Shown here in pieces: positions 1 through 10,080 of a DNA stretch of 64,000 nt. Where the stretch lies: the NCBI GenBank assembly GCA_014529385.2, contig CM043971.1, forward strand, positions 57,354,709-57,418,708. Direction: 5' to 3'. The translations under genes and the position numbers were made by a program. Source of the stretch: Adiantum capillus-veneris. Lineage: Eukaryota > Streptophyta > Polypodiopsida > Polypodiales > Pteridaceae. The stretch's first letter is position 1; every line of letters begins with the position of its first letter. Below the pieces are notes generated by a model. That model searched no databases and was not told the DNA's origin. It saw only the letters and a program-made list of their open reading frames with translations.

Positions 1-147
1 TACCGAAAGCCGCGCTAGTCTTTGGGGCCAATATCTCTAGGCACGGAACTCCGCCAGGCCGTGTCGAATCAATTGTGATTTGTGAACTGTTTTGACGTGA
101 ATTCTTGTCGTGTTCCGATAGAATCTTGACTTGGAGTATCCAAGTCG
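1..147 (+). repeat. Tail of a gypsy-like LTR (extra copy)
   Basis: This stretch matches the last part of the LTR at 148-640: both share 'tctttggggccaat', 'ggcacggaact', and an ending of the type 'gatagaatc..gacttgg..caagt..gttaca'. It is followed directly by the start of that LTR rather than by a primer site, so it is an extra LTR tail joined to the next LTR by nesting or recombination. The element it belonged to lies left of the window. Confidence 0.6.
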
Positions 148-640
148 GTTACAACAGGTGCTGACGTGGCATTACGAACAGAAGGATGGATCTCCGCATA
201 TCGCGCTAACATGCTAACGTGGTTGTTGTACGGATTTTTGCAAATTGCGCAAATGCTTTTTATGGGCAGATTTTTGGGACAGTTGCTTTTGGAGCAAATT
301 GCTTTAGGGATTATTTGCTTTTGAGTTTAATTGCTTTTGGGGGCTCTGCTTTTGGCATCCCTTGTAAGAATAAAAGAGCCCTAAGGGCCTCACTCTTCAG
401 AGCATCTAGACGCAGAGTCTGAGAGCAGAGGACCCTACGGGAGTTGTACTTTGCTCAAAGATTAATATAAAAGAAATACTGAAAGGGGCGCCAGTCTTTG
501 GGGCCAATCTCTCTAGGCACGGAACTACGCCGGGCCGTGTCGACCAAATTGAACTGTGATTTTAAAGTTGTGAAGTATTTTAATTGATTCTCTCTTGTGT
601 TGCGATAGAATCTAGACTTGGGGTGCCCAAGTTTGTTACA
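148..640 (+). repeat. 5' LTR of the gag-only gypsy element
   Basis: It shares a long stretch with 4282-4541, including 'tccgcatatcgcg', 'gggcagatttttggga', 'cttttggcatcccttgtaag', 'aataaaagagccctaaggg' and 'cagagtctgagagca'. It ends in CA at 640, one base before the primer site. The shared 'gaataaaag' segment may serve as TATA or polyadenylation signal. The first 30 bases differ from the 3' copy, so the start is approximate. Confidence 0.7.
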
Positions 641-641
641 A

Positions 642-653
642 TGGTATTAGAGC
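642..653 (+). other. Primer binding site (initiator tRNA-Met)
   Basis: TGGTATTAGAGC begins one base after the LTR end. It differs by one base from the usual plant site TGGTATCAGAGC, complementary to the 3' end of initiator tRNA-Met, and fixes the orientation of the element as plus. Confidence 0.8.
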
Positions 654-703
654 CCGGCCGATTTCTCTTCTACCGGGAAATCCGATCTTTTTTCGCGACA
701 CTT

Positions 704-3559
704 ATGGATTCCAACAGAAATCAGTCGCCTTCTTCTGCATCTGTGAGAGCGGGAGGAGATCACGAAGAAGATTCTCATGAACAAACAGAGGAAGAGTATG
801 GCCCACGTCGGCCTACTCAGTTTGAGATTACAGAGATAGAACGTTGACAACTGGTTGACGAGGCAACAAAGCAGATCATTAAATTTGCTAAGGATCCCCA
901 ATTTGCAAAATTTTTGACCCAGCAGGCGATGACTGAAGTGCATACTCAGTGGCAGCAAACCACCAAGCCACCAATCAAACCGGACGGCGGCCATCAAGAA
1001 GCCTCCTACTGAAACCGGCCTGTTCAATCCAAAAAGGGCGGTAGACTTTACTTTAAACCTTGATTTAGCTTTCACCCATTATTAGTCGTCTATTTTACCT
1101 GTACTTTCAAGACACAACAAAGGGGAGAGGGATACAGGCTGCTAGATTGCACCTGTATGAGTAGACGGACACCAGATTGGCCACTAACTTAGGCGCCCCT
1201 TTCGGTATTTCTTTATTGTTCAAAAGAGGGAATAAACGTTGTGGTTCCCTACAAGCTGCCCCGCACAAACTCGGCTGAATTTCCACTGTTCCAGCCCGAT
1301 TTCGGCAGCATAACTGTACTAGAACCCTTCACAGTCAGTATTCCCACGCATTGACTGACTTTCCCGACGCATACGGGCACTTTGCAAAACCTGGCGAGAA
1401 TCTGCAGCACGCTGAATTCTCTGTTTTCAGCCCTGAAAATGCGCCAGATCACCTGTACAGCGGTCCCCTTGCGTCCCCGAACCTCCTGGGGGTATTAGGG
1501 TCCGTTTAGGGCCAAAACCCTAAACCTGCAAAAATACACAGCAGGCTGTAATTCACTGTTTCGGGCTCCGTTTCGCGTGCCGGTCACATCAGTAGCAAGT
1601 CCTCGAGCTCCCGCACCTGTAGGGCTACTTGCCCTTTGAATCGGACGAGATTTCTGGCGTGAAACCTCTCCGAATTCACCTGTACCTGTGGGGGGATTAG
1701 CCGCTAGCTAATCCAGTACCTGTGCAAGAGGCTCTTGCCTCGGCAATCGCGCATGAACCCACACAACTCTACATTGGTCAAATGAAAAGCCCACTAGAGG
1801 GGCATAACATACTGCCAAAGGGGAGAGAGAGGGCAGTGCGTAGCGTGCAGGGCATCACTCCTGGCACCGCACTGTGCATAAGAGGGAAAGCAAGCACTCC
1901 ATAGCTCTTAACCTGTGACAAATCTGAAAATGAGGCTCTCCCCCTCCTAAATTCAGCGCCACTTCTTGATGCATGAGGCAAGTGCACCAGAAGGTGCCAC
2001 TTGGCACATTTATAAGCATTTTCCCGTTTCGGGGTTGTCGCCTAAAAATATCCCAACCGGTTGCCCAGTTGACTTCACGGCAGAGTAAGAAAATGTTCCC
2101 CTTGTCATTCCGGCGGTAATGACGTCAACACATTTTCAGGTCCCAAAATAGCAGTTCCCTAAATTTTAGGAGATGCTGCCTTTGTATCTTTCTAGGTCAT
2201 CCGACCCTCTTTGTACACTGCGGCCACATCCAAAACTGAAATGTAGCCTCTGTAGCAAAGGATTCCACTTTGGCTAGTCAATGACCCCACTTGGCTAACC
2301 ATAGTCCTTGTCCAACCTTAGTGCTCTCTTGCCCTTAGGCCTGGACTCCCTCTGGACAGTTCCACACTAGCTATGCAATGCAGGGCAGTTAGATTTCCCG
2401 AGGGGTGTTTCCAAAAAGTGAAAGTAAATGGATAATAAGAAAGAAATCAACAAAAAGGATAGATAGTAGTCACACGTTGGTGACACCTACTCCGAGAATG
2501 TTTACTGAAGAAGAACTCCATGATGCAGTCCAGGCCCAAATCAATCACCTTCTGGACACGAAGAAGCCGACGGAAAAGCAACTGAAGCAACGTAATAAGG
2601 GAACTAATTTCCCCGGTTACTTGGGTCAAAAATCCACTTTTGAAAACACGAAAAAGCAGAAGAAGCGTGTACGCTTCGAAGGATTGCCCAATTCGTCCTC
2701 ATCTTCTGATAGCTCGGACACCTCATCTTTTTCTGACTCAAGTGATGAGGACAAGAAAGGCAAGAAACGACGGAAAGATTACATGTTTTATGCAAAAAGA
2801 AATCATTTTTACAAAGCCAATCAATATGATTTCCTCGACAACAAGGACAAAAAGCCCAAAGAATTCAAAGAGGAGGGACAGGCAGTAAAGTTTGAGCACT
2901 TTTCAGGGTTCCAAGATGCTCCCAAGGCTTTGTCCAACAGTTTGACATAGCACTTTTTGGAGGCCACTATACAGAGCACTCCAAGATCAAACGGGCGGCA
3001 TCCTTTCTGAAAGGCAATACACGGACATGGTGGTCCACTCTGTTGTTAAGGAAACAAGCACCGACAAAGTGGTTGAAATTTAAAAAACTCTTTATTTCTT
3101 CATTGCTCACACAAGAATACGAACGAGACATGATTACTGATTGGAACCATGTTCGGATGGTCAAGACAAAATCTTTGGATTCTTACTGTGAAAGATTTTT
3201 GGGAATTTTTTCTACTTCTTTCATCCTTTAAGAATATCAAATTTAAGGAGCAGATTGAATGGTTTTGTTGTGGGCTTCCCAAAGAAATTCGAGACTATTG
3301 TCTTGAAAGGAAGTAAGAGTCTATACAACAGTTGATGGGACGCGTGAGGCAGAGATTTGCTATACACTCGGGTAAATTGACTTATCCATCAGATGAACCT
3401 TCAACAAGTCATAGCAGAAACAATCAACATAGAGATAAACGACCTTCACTGAGAGAAGACCAAAGAGATGAATATTTCAAAGCAAAGAAGTGTTTTGAAT
3501 GTGGAGAACAAGGACATATCGCTACAAGGTGTCCCAAAAAGGCACAAGATTCAGAATGA
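704..3559 (+). pseudogene. Decayed gypsy gag, interrupted by an insertion
   Basis: The likely start is the ATG at 704. The first segment (to about 1036) is acidic and hydrophilic with a TGA at 845-847. Coding resumes after the insertion at 1037-2409 with a Ser/Asp-rich stretch (about 2680-2760), then a Retrotrans_gag-type capsid region that needs a frame change near 2950 (motifs 'TRTWWSTLL' and 'KWLKFKKLF' around 3021-3090). Last comes a CX2CX4HX4C zinc knuckle, CFECGEQGHIATRC, at about 3491-3532. Gag would build the retrotransposon particle and bind its RNA. Several stops and frame changes make this copy non-coding. No polymerase follows it. Confidence 0.7.
1037..2409. mobile_element. 1.37-kb insertion in gag with 9-bp duplication
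   Basis: TCCAAAAAG occurs at 1028-1036 and again at 2410-2418. Removing one copy plus 1037-2409 brings the two gag segments back into one open reading frame across the join, which is strong evidence of a real insertion. A 9-bp target duplication is typical of Mutator-like elements, but I see no terminal inverted repeats at these ends, so assignment to that superfamily is inference. No gene is recognisable inside. Positions 1189-1214 carry about 24 bases that are the reverse complement, with one mismatch, of part of the surrounding LTR (about 470-493). Confidence 0.55.
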
Positions 3560-3871
3560 CTGGCAGGTTGAAAGAACAGCAGGATGAGGCAATACTAGTT
3601 CCAAAACAGCTTTTTGAATTAGCATTATTTTGCTTTATGAATTTATGAAACAAGACTTTTTGGAAGATGATTTTAAATTTTGAATAAAACTAATGTTCTA
3701 TGAAAGAATTTGTTAATTATGGAAAAAGAGCAGGATTAAGAATGAGATGGAGTTGTGACAGCTCTTGAATGAACCTGATAACGAATCATGAATCACGACT
3801 GATTCAATGGAATGAATGACTGGACCACTCAATTCAAAATGAACTTAGTGATAATTTGGGATCCCCAAAAT

Positions 3872-3968
3872 GATTCTCGCACACGACAGTGCTTGAGGTG
3901 AAAGATTTCTCGCACACGACAATGCTTGAGGCGAATGACTACTTGCACACGACAGTGCTTGAGTCGGA
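3872..3968 (+). repeat. Three-copy tandem repeat, unit about 33 bp
   Basis: The core 'gcacacgacagtgcttgag' appears three times with small changes, starting near 3879, 3911 and 3944. It lies between the gag zinc knuckle and the 3' LTR of the gag-only element. Confidence 0.85.
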
Positions 3969-4270
3969 AAAAAAATCTCTATAGACATGATCGCAATATG
4001 GGATTAGTTAACCTCACATCATTGAAGTCCGGAATTGATCTAGATGTGGTTACTAAATACGTTGCTGGCAGTCATGGTCTGAGATTTGGAATGAATGTTT
4101 CTATGATTGATTGTAATGTGATGTCCTATGATGTGATGTGACTGTCGTCTTTATACATGTGCTAGATGTGTCGTGTCTAGTGCATCGGTACTAACAGTCA
4201 GTGTCTACTAAGACAGTTTATGGCTCTGTCTGTTTTGCAAGAGCAATCGAGGGCGATTACAATTCTTTCA

Positions 4271-4541
4271 AGAGGGGGGTATGTCACAAACTGGTGGCGT
4301 GGCATCCGCATATCGCGTTGACATGCTGACGTGGCTGTTGTATGGATTTCTGTAAATTGCGCTGATGCTTTTAATGGGCAGATTTTTGGGATCAGTTGCT
4401 TTTGGAGAAAACTGCTTGAGGGATTATTTACTTTCGAGTTTAATTGCTTTTGGGGACTCTACTTTTGGCATCCCTTGTAAGAATAAAAGAGCCCTAAGGG
4501 CCTCACTCTTCAGAGCATCTGGACGCAGAGTCTGAGAGCAA
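4271..4541 (+). repeat. Polypurine tract and truncated 3' LTR
   Basis: The purine run 'aagaggggggta' (4270-4281) immediately precedes TGTCAC at 4282, the usual plus-strand primer and LTR start. From 4282 to 4541 the sequence follows the 5' LTR, then stops matching at 'gagagca'. About 150 bases of the LTR end are missing, so the element is 3'-truncated and its target duplication cannot be read. Confidence 0.7.
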
Positions 4542-6356
4542 CACACACCTGCTTAGAGGATGATCACGTGGCAACCACGAAAAATAGAAAGAATTAGCAC
4601 AATATCAACGGTTCGTAACTCGGACAAAAACATCACAATGTGAAGGCTGCATGTCCACTATACGACTAAAAGATATACCTAGATGAATCTAGGATAAGTC
4701 CAGATTCACCTTTAAAGGAAAGTGCAAAGTATAGACCCATGGTAGTCACCCACAAGACAATATAACCATCAACTCCATCATGCATAGTATTGACTAAATA
4801 CCATGACATCCCCACTGACGTAGTCAGTGCCCAATAGTGGGTGTAGAACTAGGTACTAACATACACTCCCAAACACGACACACAACACACACATGAGCAT
4901 ACATTGACACATAGATCAGCGTACTGAGTTTCTGTCATGACTCTGGAGATCAAGGGCAGACTCGGTCATAATGAAGCCTAGCACTAAAAGAATCATTAAA
5001 TCGGAAAAATTAACACAAAAATGAGGTAGTTGATAGGGCATATGCACCACGAAAGATAGAAAGAATTGCACAATATCAATGGGTCGTAACATATTCTGTG
5101 GCTGACCAAAAGGGTCCAGATGCATGGCCAAAACTGTCTCTAGGAAGCGAGGAGGATGCGCTGATCGTGCCATACCTATGACTGGCATGGACCAAAACCT
5201 CTTCAAACCTCTAGACCCCACAAAAAGTTTCCAAAGTTTATGGCTGTTATGCACCAATCTTTGGCGATTCTAAGGTGTTGGTGGCATCTATATTCTTTGC
5301 GATCTCACGAGGCAACCATGTTCTACGCGTGATTGGGGTTTGCGCTCATAACTCCATGTTGCCCCCAAGGAATTTCTCCAAAGGAAGTGACCTATAAGCG
5401 CATCCTTAAAGCCGCTAGCTTTAGTTGCAAACTTTGAGCTTGAACCAATGTCTCGCTGATGAGTGGCAAAGCTGTGAACATGATGATGGATGACATGCCA
5501 CACTCTCTGTTGGATCTGAAATGTTTGAAGTCCTGACACGAAGGAGGCAATGCAGTGAACAAAGTCTCAAAACCAGGCTAATTCAGATACGATTGCATCA
5601 TGTTGAACTGTACAGCTTGCTGGTCGCGGAAATCCTGGGCAAGTATAATCAGATCAGCATCTTTCTATCTTTGTGAACTATCAGCATTCTAGCAAACTTA
5701 GGAGCCTCTCCCAATGAGCTAAACCATATGCCAACGATGCATGTGGTGTGCCCTTCTTCACTATCTCGTAACCTACTTGATTCAATTTGCTTTTCACCTT
5801 CCTCCATCCATGATTGTATTCTTCTGTAAACAATCCACTCTTTCATGTAGTCCCTCGATAAATATTTGTGCTTGCTTAGTTAGTCCATCGACAGCACTAA
5901 TAGATATTCGAATTGACATCCAGATTCAACTCCTCTTCTACACTGACTCTCTCAATGGCAAAGACATCATCAGTCACCACCGTTCTTTGTCCGCTTTTAG
6001 CTATTTGTCGAATCGTCTGTAGAGCAAGCCAATCAAGTTTCTCCAAAAAATTGGCCACCTATGTGTACCTTGTATGGTGACCAGAGTCCAGACCCTTTGA
6101 ATTTTGTGCTCGCAGTCAGAAAATTCCATTTGTAATTACATGAGCTTGGAATTTTTGGTGTTGCTCTTGTGGCCATAAAGCAAGGAGCTCTTATCCTAAT
6201 CTTTGGTAAACCAGCTATGTGTTGTGCAACCACGCTGGGAAGAGATGTTCTACATATAGTCAGGAGTGTGAATTCCGATTAAGAATTGCAGAAGGCATTT
6301 TTCAAGAGGTGACGTCGTATGCGTGTCCCTATGCTGTTTCAAGCCACTGACTCTAT
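4542..6356. other. No recognisable gene; dispersed short repeats
   Basis: No protein family is evident in any frame. A segment of about 45 bp at 4574-4618 recurs at 5048-5092. Another segment, 4702-4758, matches 22581-22643 inside the CACTA element (shared 'agtcacccacaagac'). The region is probably old transposon debris. Confidence 0.4.
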
Positions 6357-6601
6357 ATGTAGAATGAATGAGATAAATTCTTACCTTTAATCGAATCTGG
6401 TTGGATCAAGGCTCTCTGTAAGGGAGACTCTTCTGCTTCCTGTGATTTATTTGTACGAGGGAGACTCTTCTGCTGCCGCTGGGATGAGTAACCTTGAGAC
6501 CGCAAAACCTGTGGGCCAAGCGAGCACAATGTCGTCCGGTACGTGGCCAGCAAGAAGGGCAAGTCTGCTTCATAGGGTGTAGACAATCCTGTCAAAGCCA
6601 T
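6357..6601 (-). other. Unrecognised 82-codon reading frame
   Basis: A minus-strand frame starts with ATG at 6601 and ends near 6357. Its N terminus is rich in Ser, Arg and Gln, with few acidic residues before residue 45, loosely like an organelle targeting peptide. It ends near a possible splice donor (GTAAGA at about 6380). No downstream exon could be recognised and no family is known to me. It may be a stray 5' exon of a broken gene or chance. Confidence 0.15.
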
Positions 6602-7132
6602 GCTTCGCGTTGTGACGAGTTTTCGTAAAGCACGGGAACTACTGCCGAAGGCCCGAAAATCTGTGTAGAGATGAGGGACGTGAGGTGCTGGTTTTCAAAT
6701 GCTTTTGCAAAGGTGTTGAAATCAAAATTCAATGTGCCACGTTGTGCACGTTGTGGGTTCAGAGTGCCCAGATGTAATGCTTCCCGTGTAATAAGCGGGT
6801 TTCTTTGAAAGGGTGCGCACATGTACTCTTGAGTGCAGTGCCGCCTGAAAATAAGGAAGCTGCCGCCCGGGCCTCTTCTGCGCACACAAGCTTCCTCTTT
6901 GCGCGGTAATCGCTCTCTCAACCTCAAGCTTCCCCCTTAAAACTCGAACCGCAGCGTCCAACTATGTGCAAAGCCCTACTATTATGCATTTGACGCAGCG
7001 GCTTGCCACGTCAGGTTCCCCTCCCGTTGCGGTTGTCTTTTAGCTGCATGTGCACAGCTATTGAGAGAGCCACTACGAGTAGGTCGCACGATTTTGGTTT
7101 ATTCCCTCAATAGAGGGAATCCCAGATAGATG

Positions 7133-7197
<65 letters not shown>
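7133..7197. repeat. (CT)n microsatellite
   Basis: An almost uninterrupted CT dinucleotide run of about 64 bases. On the minus strand it is (GA)n, which plant BBR/BPC GAGA-binding proteins recognise. Confidence 0.95.
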
Positions 7198-7198
<1 letters not shown>

Positions 7199-7478
7199 AT
7201 AGATCTCCCCCTCCTTTTGTGGCATGCAGGGCACGTCTCTCTCTCTCTACACAATTCTTTAGCCGCCCTCCTCCTGACCATCGCGAGTAAGAGGGTGCTC
7301 CCGACTATCGCGAGTCTACCTCTTCTTCCCCACGCGCGCTGCCTAGCCCACTGCTGCTGCACATTCCGCCTTTGCCTGCTACTACAGTATGTAGCTGGCC
7401 CTCTTTCAACCCTACCTATCCGCACCAGCAGATCACCGCCCCCGCCCTGCAGCCTTCTGTAGGTCGCGACCACATGGG

Positions 7479-7683
7479 GTTTTTTTTTTTTGGGGGGGGG
7501 GGGAGGGGGGGCACCGCAAGAGAAGGCGAGAGGGGGCGGGTGCACAAGCAGCTTGGGGGGGCACAAGCCTGGGAAGCGGGGCGAGGTGCGGATGGGGGGA
7601 GGGGAACAGGCGCGATGGGGCAGGGGGTGTTTTTTTTTGTGGGGTGGGGGGCAGGGGGGGAATATTCGTCGTTTGGGGTTTTT
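7479..7683. repeat. G-rich low-complexity patch
   Basis: Runs of T and G up to about a dozen bases alternate across 200 bp. Many G-runs of four or more lie close together, so G-quadruplex formation on the plus strand is possible. The long frames read through it on both strands are composition artefacts. Confidence 0.8.
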
Positions 7684-7940
7684 TAAACAAAGAGCAAGTA
7701 GGGGGTACCGGCTGGAATTTATTGTTAAAAAAATACGAATCAAGTGAGATGCGGCGAGTCTAAGATGTCACGCGAAGCAGGAGAACGAGCAGTAAGGGGT
7801 GAGCCGAGTCAGCAAGGTTGAGGGCTGCCCGCGAGGAGAGGTGCACTGCGTACGAAGATGTGTTGGAGCTTGGACCTGGCAGGCGCACAGCTCCTAGAGT
7901 TTTCTTTAGATAATTCAAATCATCGTAGCTATCACATGAC

Positions 7941-8020
7941 GTGCTTGCGCAAGTGGTTATGAGGGTTCAGTAGAGGTCATTAACGTTCAACACCTGAGTT
8001 CGAGTCTGCTGCGTCCCTTT
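7941..8020 (+). repeat. tRNA-like head of a possible SINE
   Basis: TGCGCAAGTGG at 7946-7956 fits an RNA polymerase III A box, and GAGTTCGAGTC at 7996-8006 fits a B box, about 40 bases apart. A T-run follows at 8017. The flanks do not pair into a tRNA acceptor stem, so a tRNA-derived SINE or a decayed tRNA copy is more likely than a working tRNA gene. Confidence 0.35.
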
Positions 8021-8096
8021 TGTAGAGTGGAATGGAAGCTCCAAGTGAAGGGAGGGATGGAATTCAGAGGAATCCAACGAACAAATGAATATAATA

Positions 8097-9677
8097 TGTC
8101 ATAATAATCAATATCTAATTCTCCTAAATGATTTTCTCATGTTAAACTGATCATTTAATATGGGGAAGTGCCAAGGGAGAAAAAGCTAGAATATTGGTTA
8201 AGCTAGCAGACCGGCCACAGTAGGGATCCAAAGGAGGGAAAATAGGGATCCAAAGGGGGGGCCATCTGCAAAAGAGCTATGTGCAACAATGGGTTCAAAA
8301 GACCCTAAGGTTTAGCCCATTAAGACTTCCAAAATGCTAAGGTTCCAAAATTCAAAGGTTGTGTCCAAAGGTCAAACATTAGGGGAATTGGATGCTTTGA
8401 GTGTGTCCCAAAAAGTCTTTGTCAAGCCCTACATAGAGCCGAAGAAGTAGGGGATGAGAGAGAAACACCCACACACACTCACAAGCTTCATTTGCACAAG
8501 GGGAAAGAGGGACACATGTCAGCTCCCTAGGCCAGATGCCCACAAGGTGTACTCAAATCCTATTGGATGGTCATGGAGGTGGACCAATGAGAATTAGGCT
8601 AGAGGAAATCTAGTTTAATTAATTTAAAAACACTTAATAAAAGAACCAATCAAAATTAAGCTCTCTAGAAGACTATTGGACAGTCTCCCAAGGGGACCAA
8701 TGAGCATTCAACAGCCCAATGGCTTGCCTGATTCCTATTGGCCAGGAGGCAAAGGGGTCCAATGAGGGTTTACTTGCATTTATTAATTACCTAAAGCTCT
8801 CACAAAAGGGGAAAGGGGGACACATGTCAAAAGGCTATCACTTATACTACTTAATTTTGCATTGGCTGAGGCTGGGGAGGTCCAATAGGGTTGTAGCATT
8901 AGTAATTAGCAAGGAAGGTCGACCAAGAGAGAGAGGGGGTTGATTTTTGCAAGGCATTATCACACACACACACACACACTCAATCTCATGTGTGAAGAAA
9001 AGAAGACTCTCTCTCCTTCTCAAGCTTTAATGGAAAGCTTACCACCTACTCCAAGCTTGTGAGAAGGGAAGCCTACACCAACAACTCTTTGTGATGCAAA
9101 TCCAACCAAGAGCCAAGCTTCAATGCATGCTCATCTCCTCTACCATACTAATTACTAAGCTAAGCTATGCTAATATGAGTGATTATGTGAGGAGATGTAC
9201 ATATTTCTCATAAGAATACTCCTTCTTCCTCTCAATCTACTCTCATACCCTGCTAGCTCTCACCATCTTCGAAGGTGTGTGAGGTCTAGGGTCTGAGACC
9301 GTGAGGGAATTGATGTTGTGTTTGATAAGTGTTTTGCTTAGTGCATGAAGTTTCCATCTTCATTGCACTAGCTAGTATTGAAGGAACACAAAGAATTGTA
9401 TTGTAAAATGTCTCTCTTGATGGGAGAAACCATAATAGAAAGCCTTTTGGAGGGGGGACCGGCTCCATGCAAATCCAGTCCTCAACTGTTGTCAATTTCT
9501 TAATTTCTCTCTCTTTTGAAGTATTGTTCATGCTATCTAACTAGGTGTGATACTTTTTGTTGCTCTCTCCACCCGAGCACTCTTGTTATTCTCATTAGGA
9601 AGCTATTCTAATGAAATGCTCACTATGTTCATGCTATTTTCCGCTACACACAAGTTACTAGGCCATTAAATGTTACA
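8097..9677 (+). repeat. 5' LTR of the gypsy element
   Basis: Starts TGTCATAATAATC and ends TGTTACA. It is nearly identical to the LTR pieces at 15360-16582, 22121-22267 and 29937-30146. It contains an (AC)n run near 8962-8980. A T of the 5' flank precedes it, but no target duplication can be tested because the far end runs into another element copy. Confidence 0.9.
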
Positions 9678-9678
9678 T

Positions 9679-9690
9679 TGGTATTAGAGC
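9679..9690 (+). other. Primer binding site (initiator tRNA-Met)
   Basis: TGGTATTAGAGC starts one base after the LTR end. The tandem copy at 30148-30159 has the exact consensus TGGTATCAGAGC. Confidence 0.85.
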
Positions 9691-10080
9691 ACAAGGTTTC
9701 TCTTTTCTTGCTCAAGAAGGGAGGTCCTCAAGCTAGCTATAAATGGTTGGTAGTATAAATTGCATGTGAGTAAGTAGAATAGGGAATTTTCAGCCTTGCA
9801 GTGCGCCTGCCTTTGTGCAATTAACAGGGCATCACCGTCGAGAGCTATGGTCTTAATAGTGGAGTCCTACGGGGCTTGCCTACGGCTTAGCCACTATTGA
9901 GCTATTAGAAGCTTGACAGGAGCTGGTGTTGATTTGGTGTTGAACGACCCTCTGTTCTATTCCTTACAATTAAATAGTATTTGAGCCACGGGTACAGTAG
10001 CTTGAGTGCTTTTTCTAAAGGGGTAAAGAGGAGTAGCAACTAGGGCTTGAAGTGCCAAAGTACACCTAAAAGTTGTTAGA

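Larger units (their letters stand above)
148..4541 (+). mobile_element. Gypsy-like LTR element with gag but no pol (TR-GAG type)
   Basis: A 5' LTR (about 148-640), a tRNA-Met primer site, a decayed gag with one zinc knuckle, a purine tract and a truncated 3' LTR lie in order on the plus strand. Between the zinc knuckle (3559) and the 3' LTR (4282) I see no protease, reverse transcriptase, RNase H or integrase motif in any frame, and about 720 bp is too short for them. Known plant elements of this layout (TR-GAG, terminal-repeat retrotransposons with GAG) depend on another element's enzymes. The alternative is an internal deletion of a full gypsy element. The left boundary is uncertain because a second LTR tail abuts it. 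Confidence 0.6.

Noticed and set aside
1514-1530. Telomere-like 'aaaccctaaac'
   Set aside because: A single interrupted unit, not an array.
1249-1987. Three 60-69 codon frames
   Set aside because: No motifs, both strands, inside the 1.37-kb insertion.
3843-3970. CRISPR-like array
   Set aside because: Only three imperfect contiguous units without spacers, in plant retrotransposon DNA.
6592-6961. 111- and 79-codon overlapping minus frames
   Set aside because: Two frames overlap without a recognisable domain, and composition alone does not favour either.
7130-7747. Overlapping 85-182 codon frames on both strands
   Set aside because: They read through a (CT)n tract and G/T homopolymers. Their Ser-Leu, Pro and Gly runs are composition artefacts.
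7941-8020. Functional tRNA gene
   Set aside because: Pol III boxes are present but the acceptor and anticodon stems do not pair.
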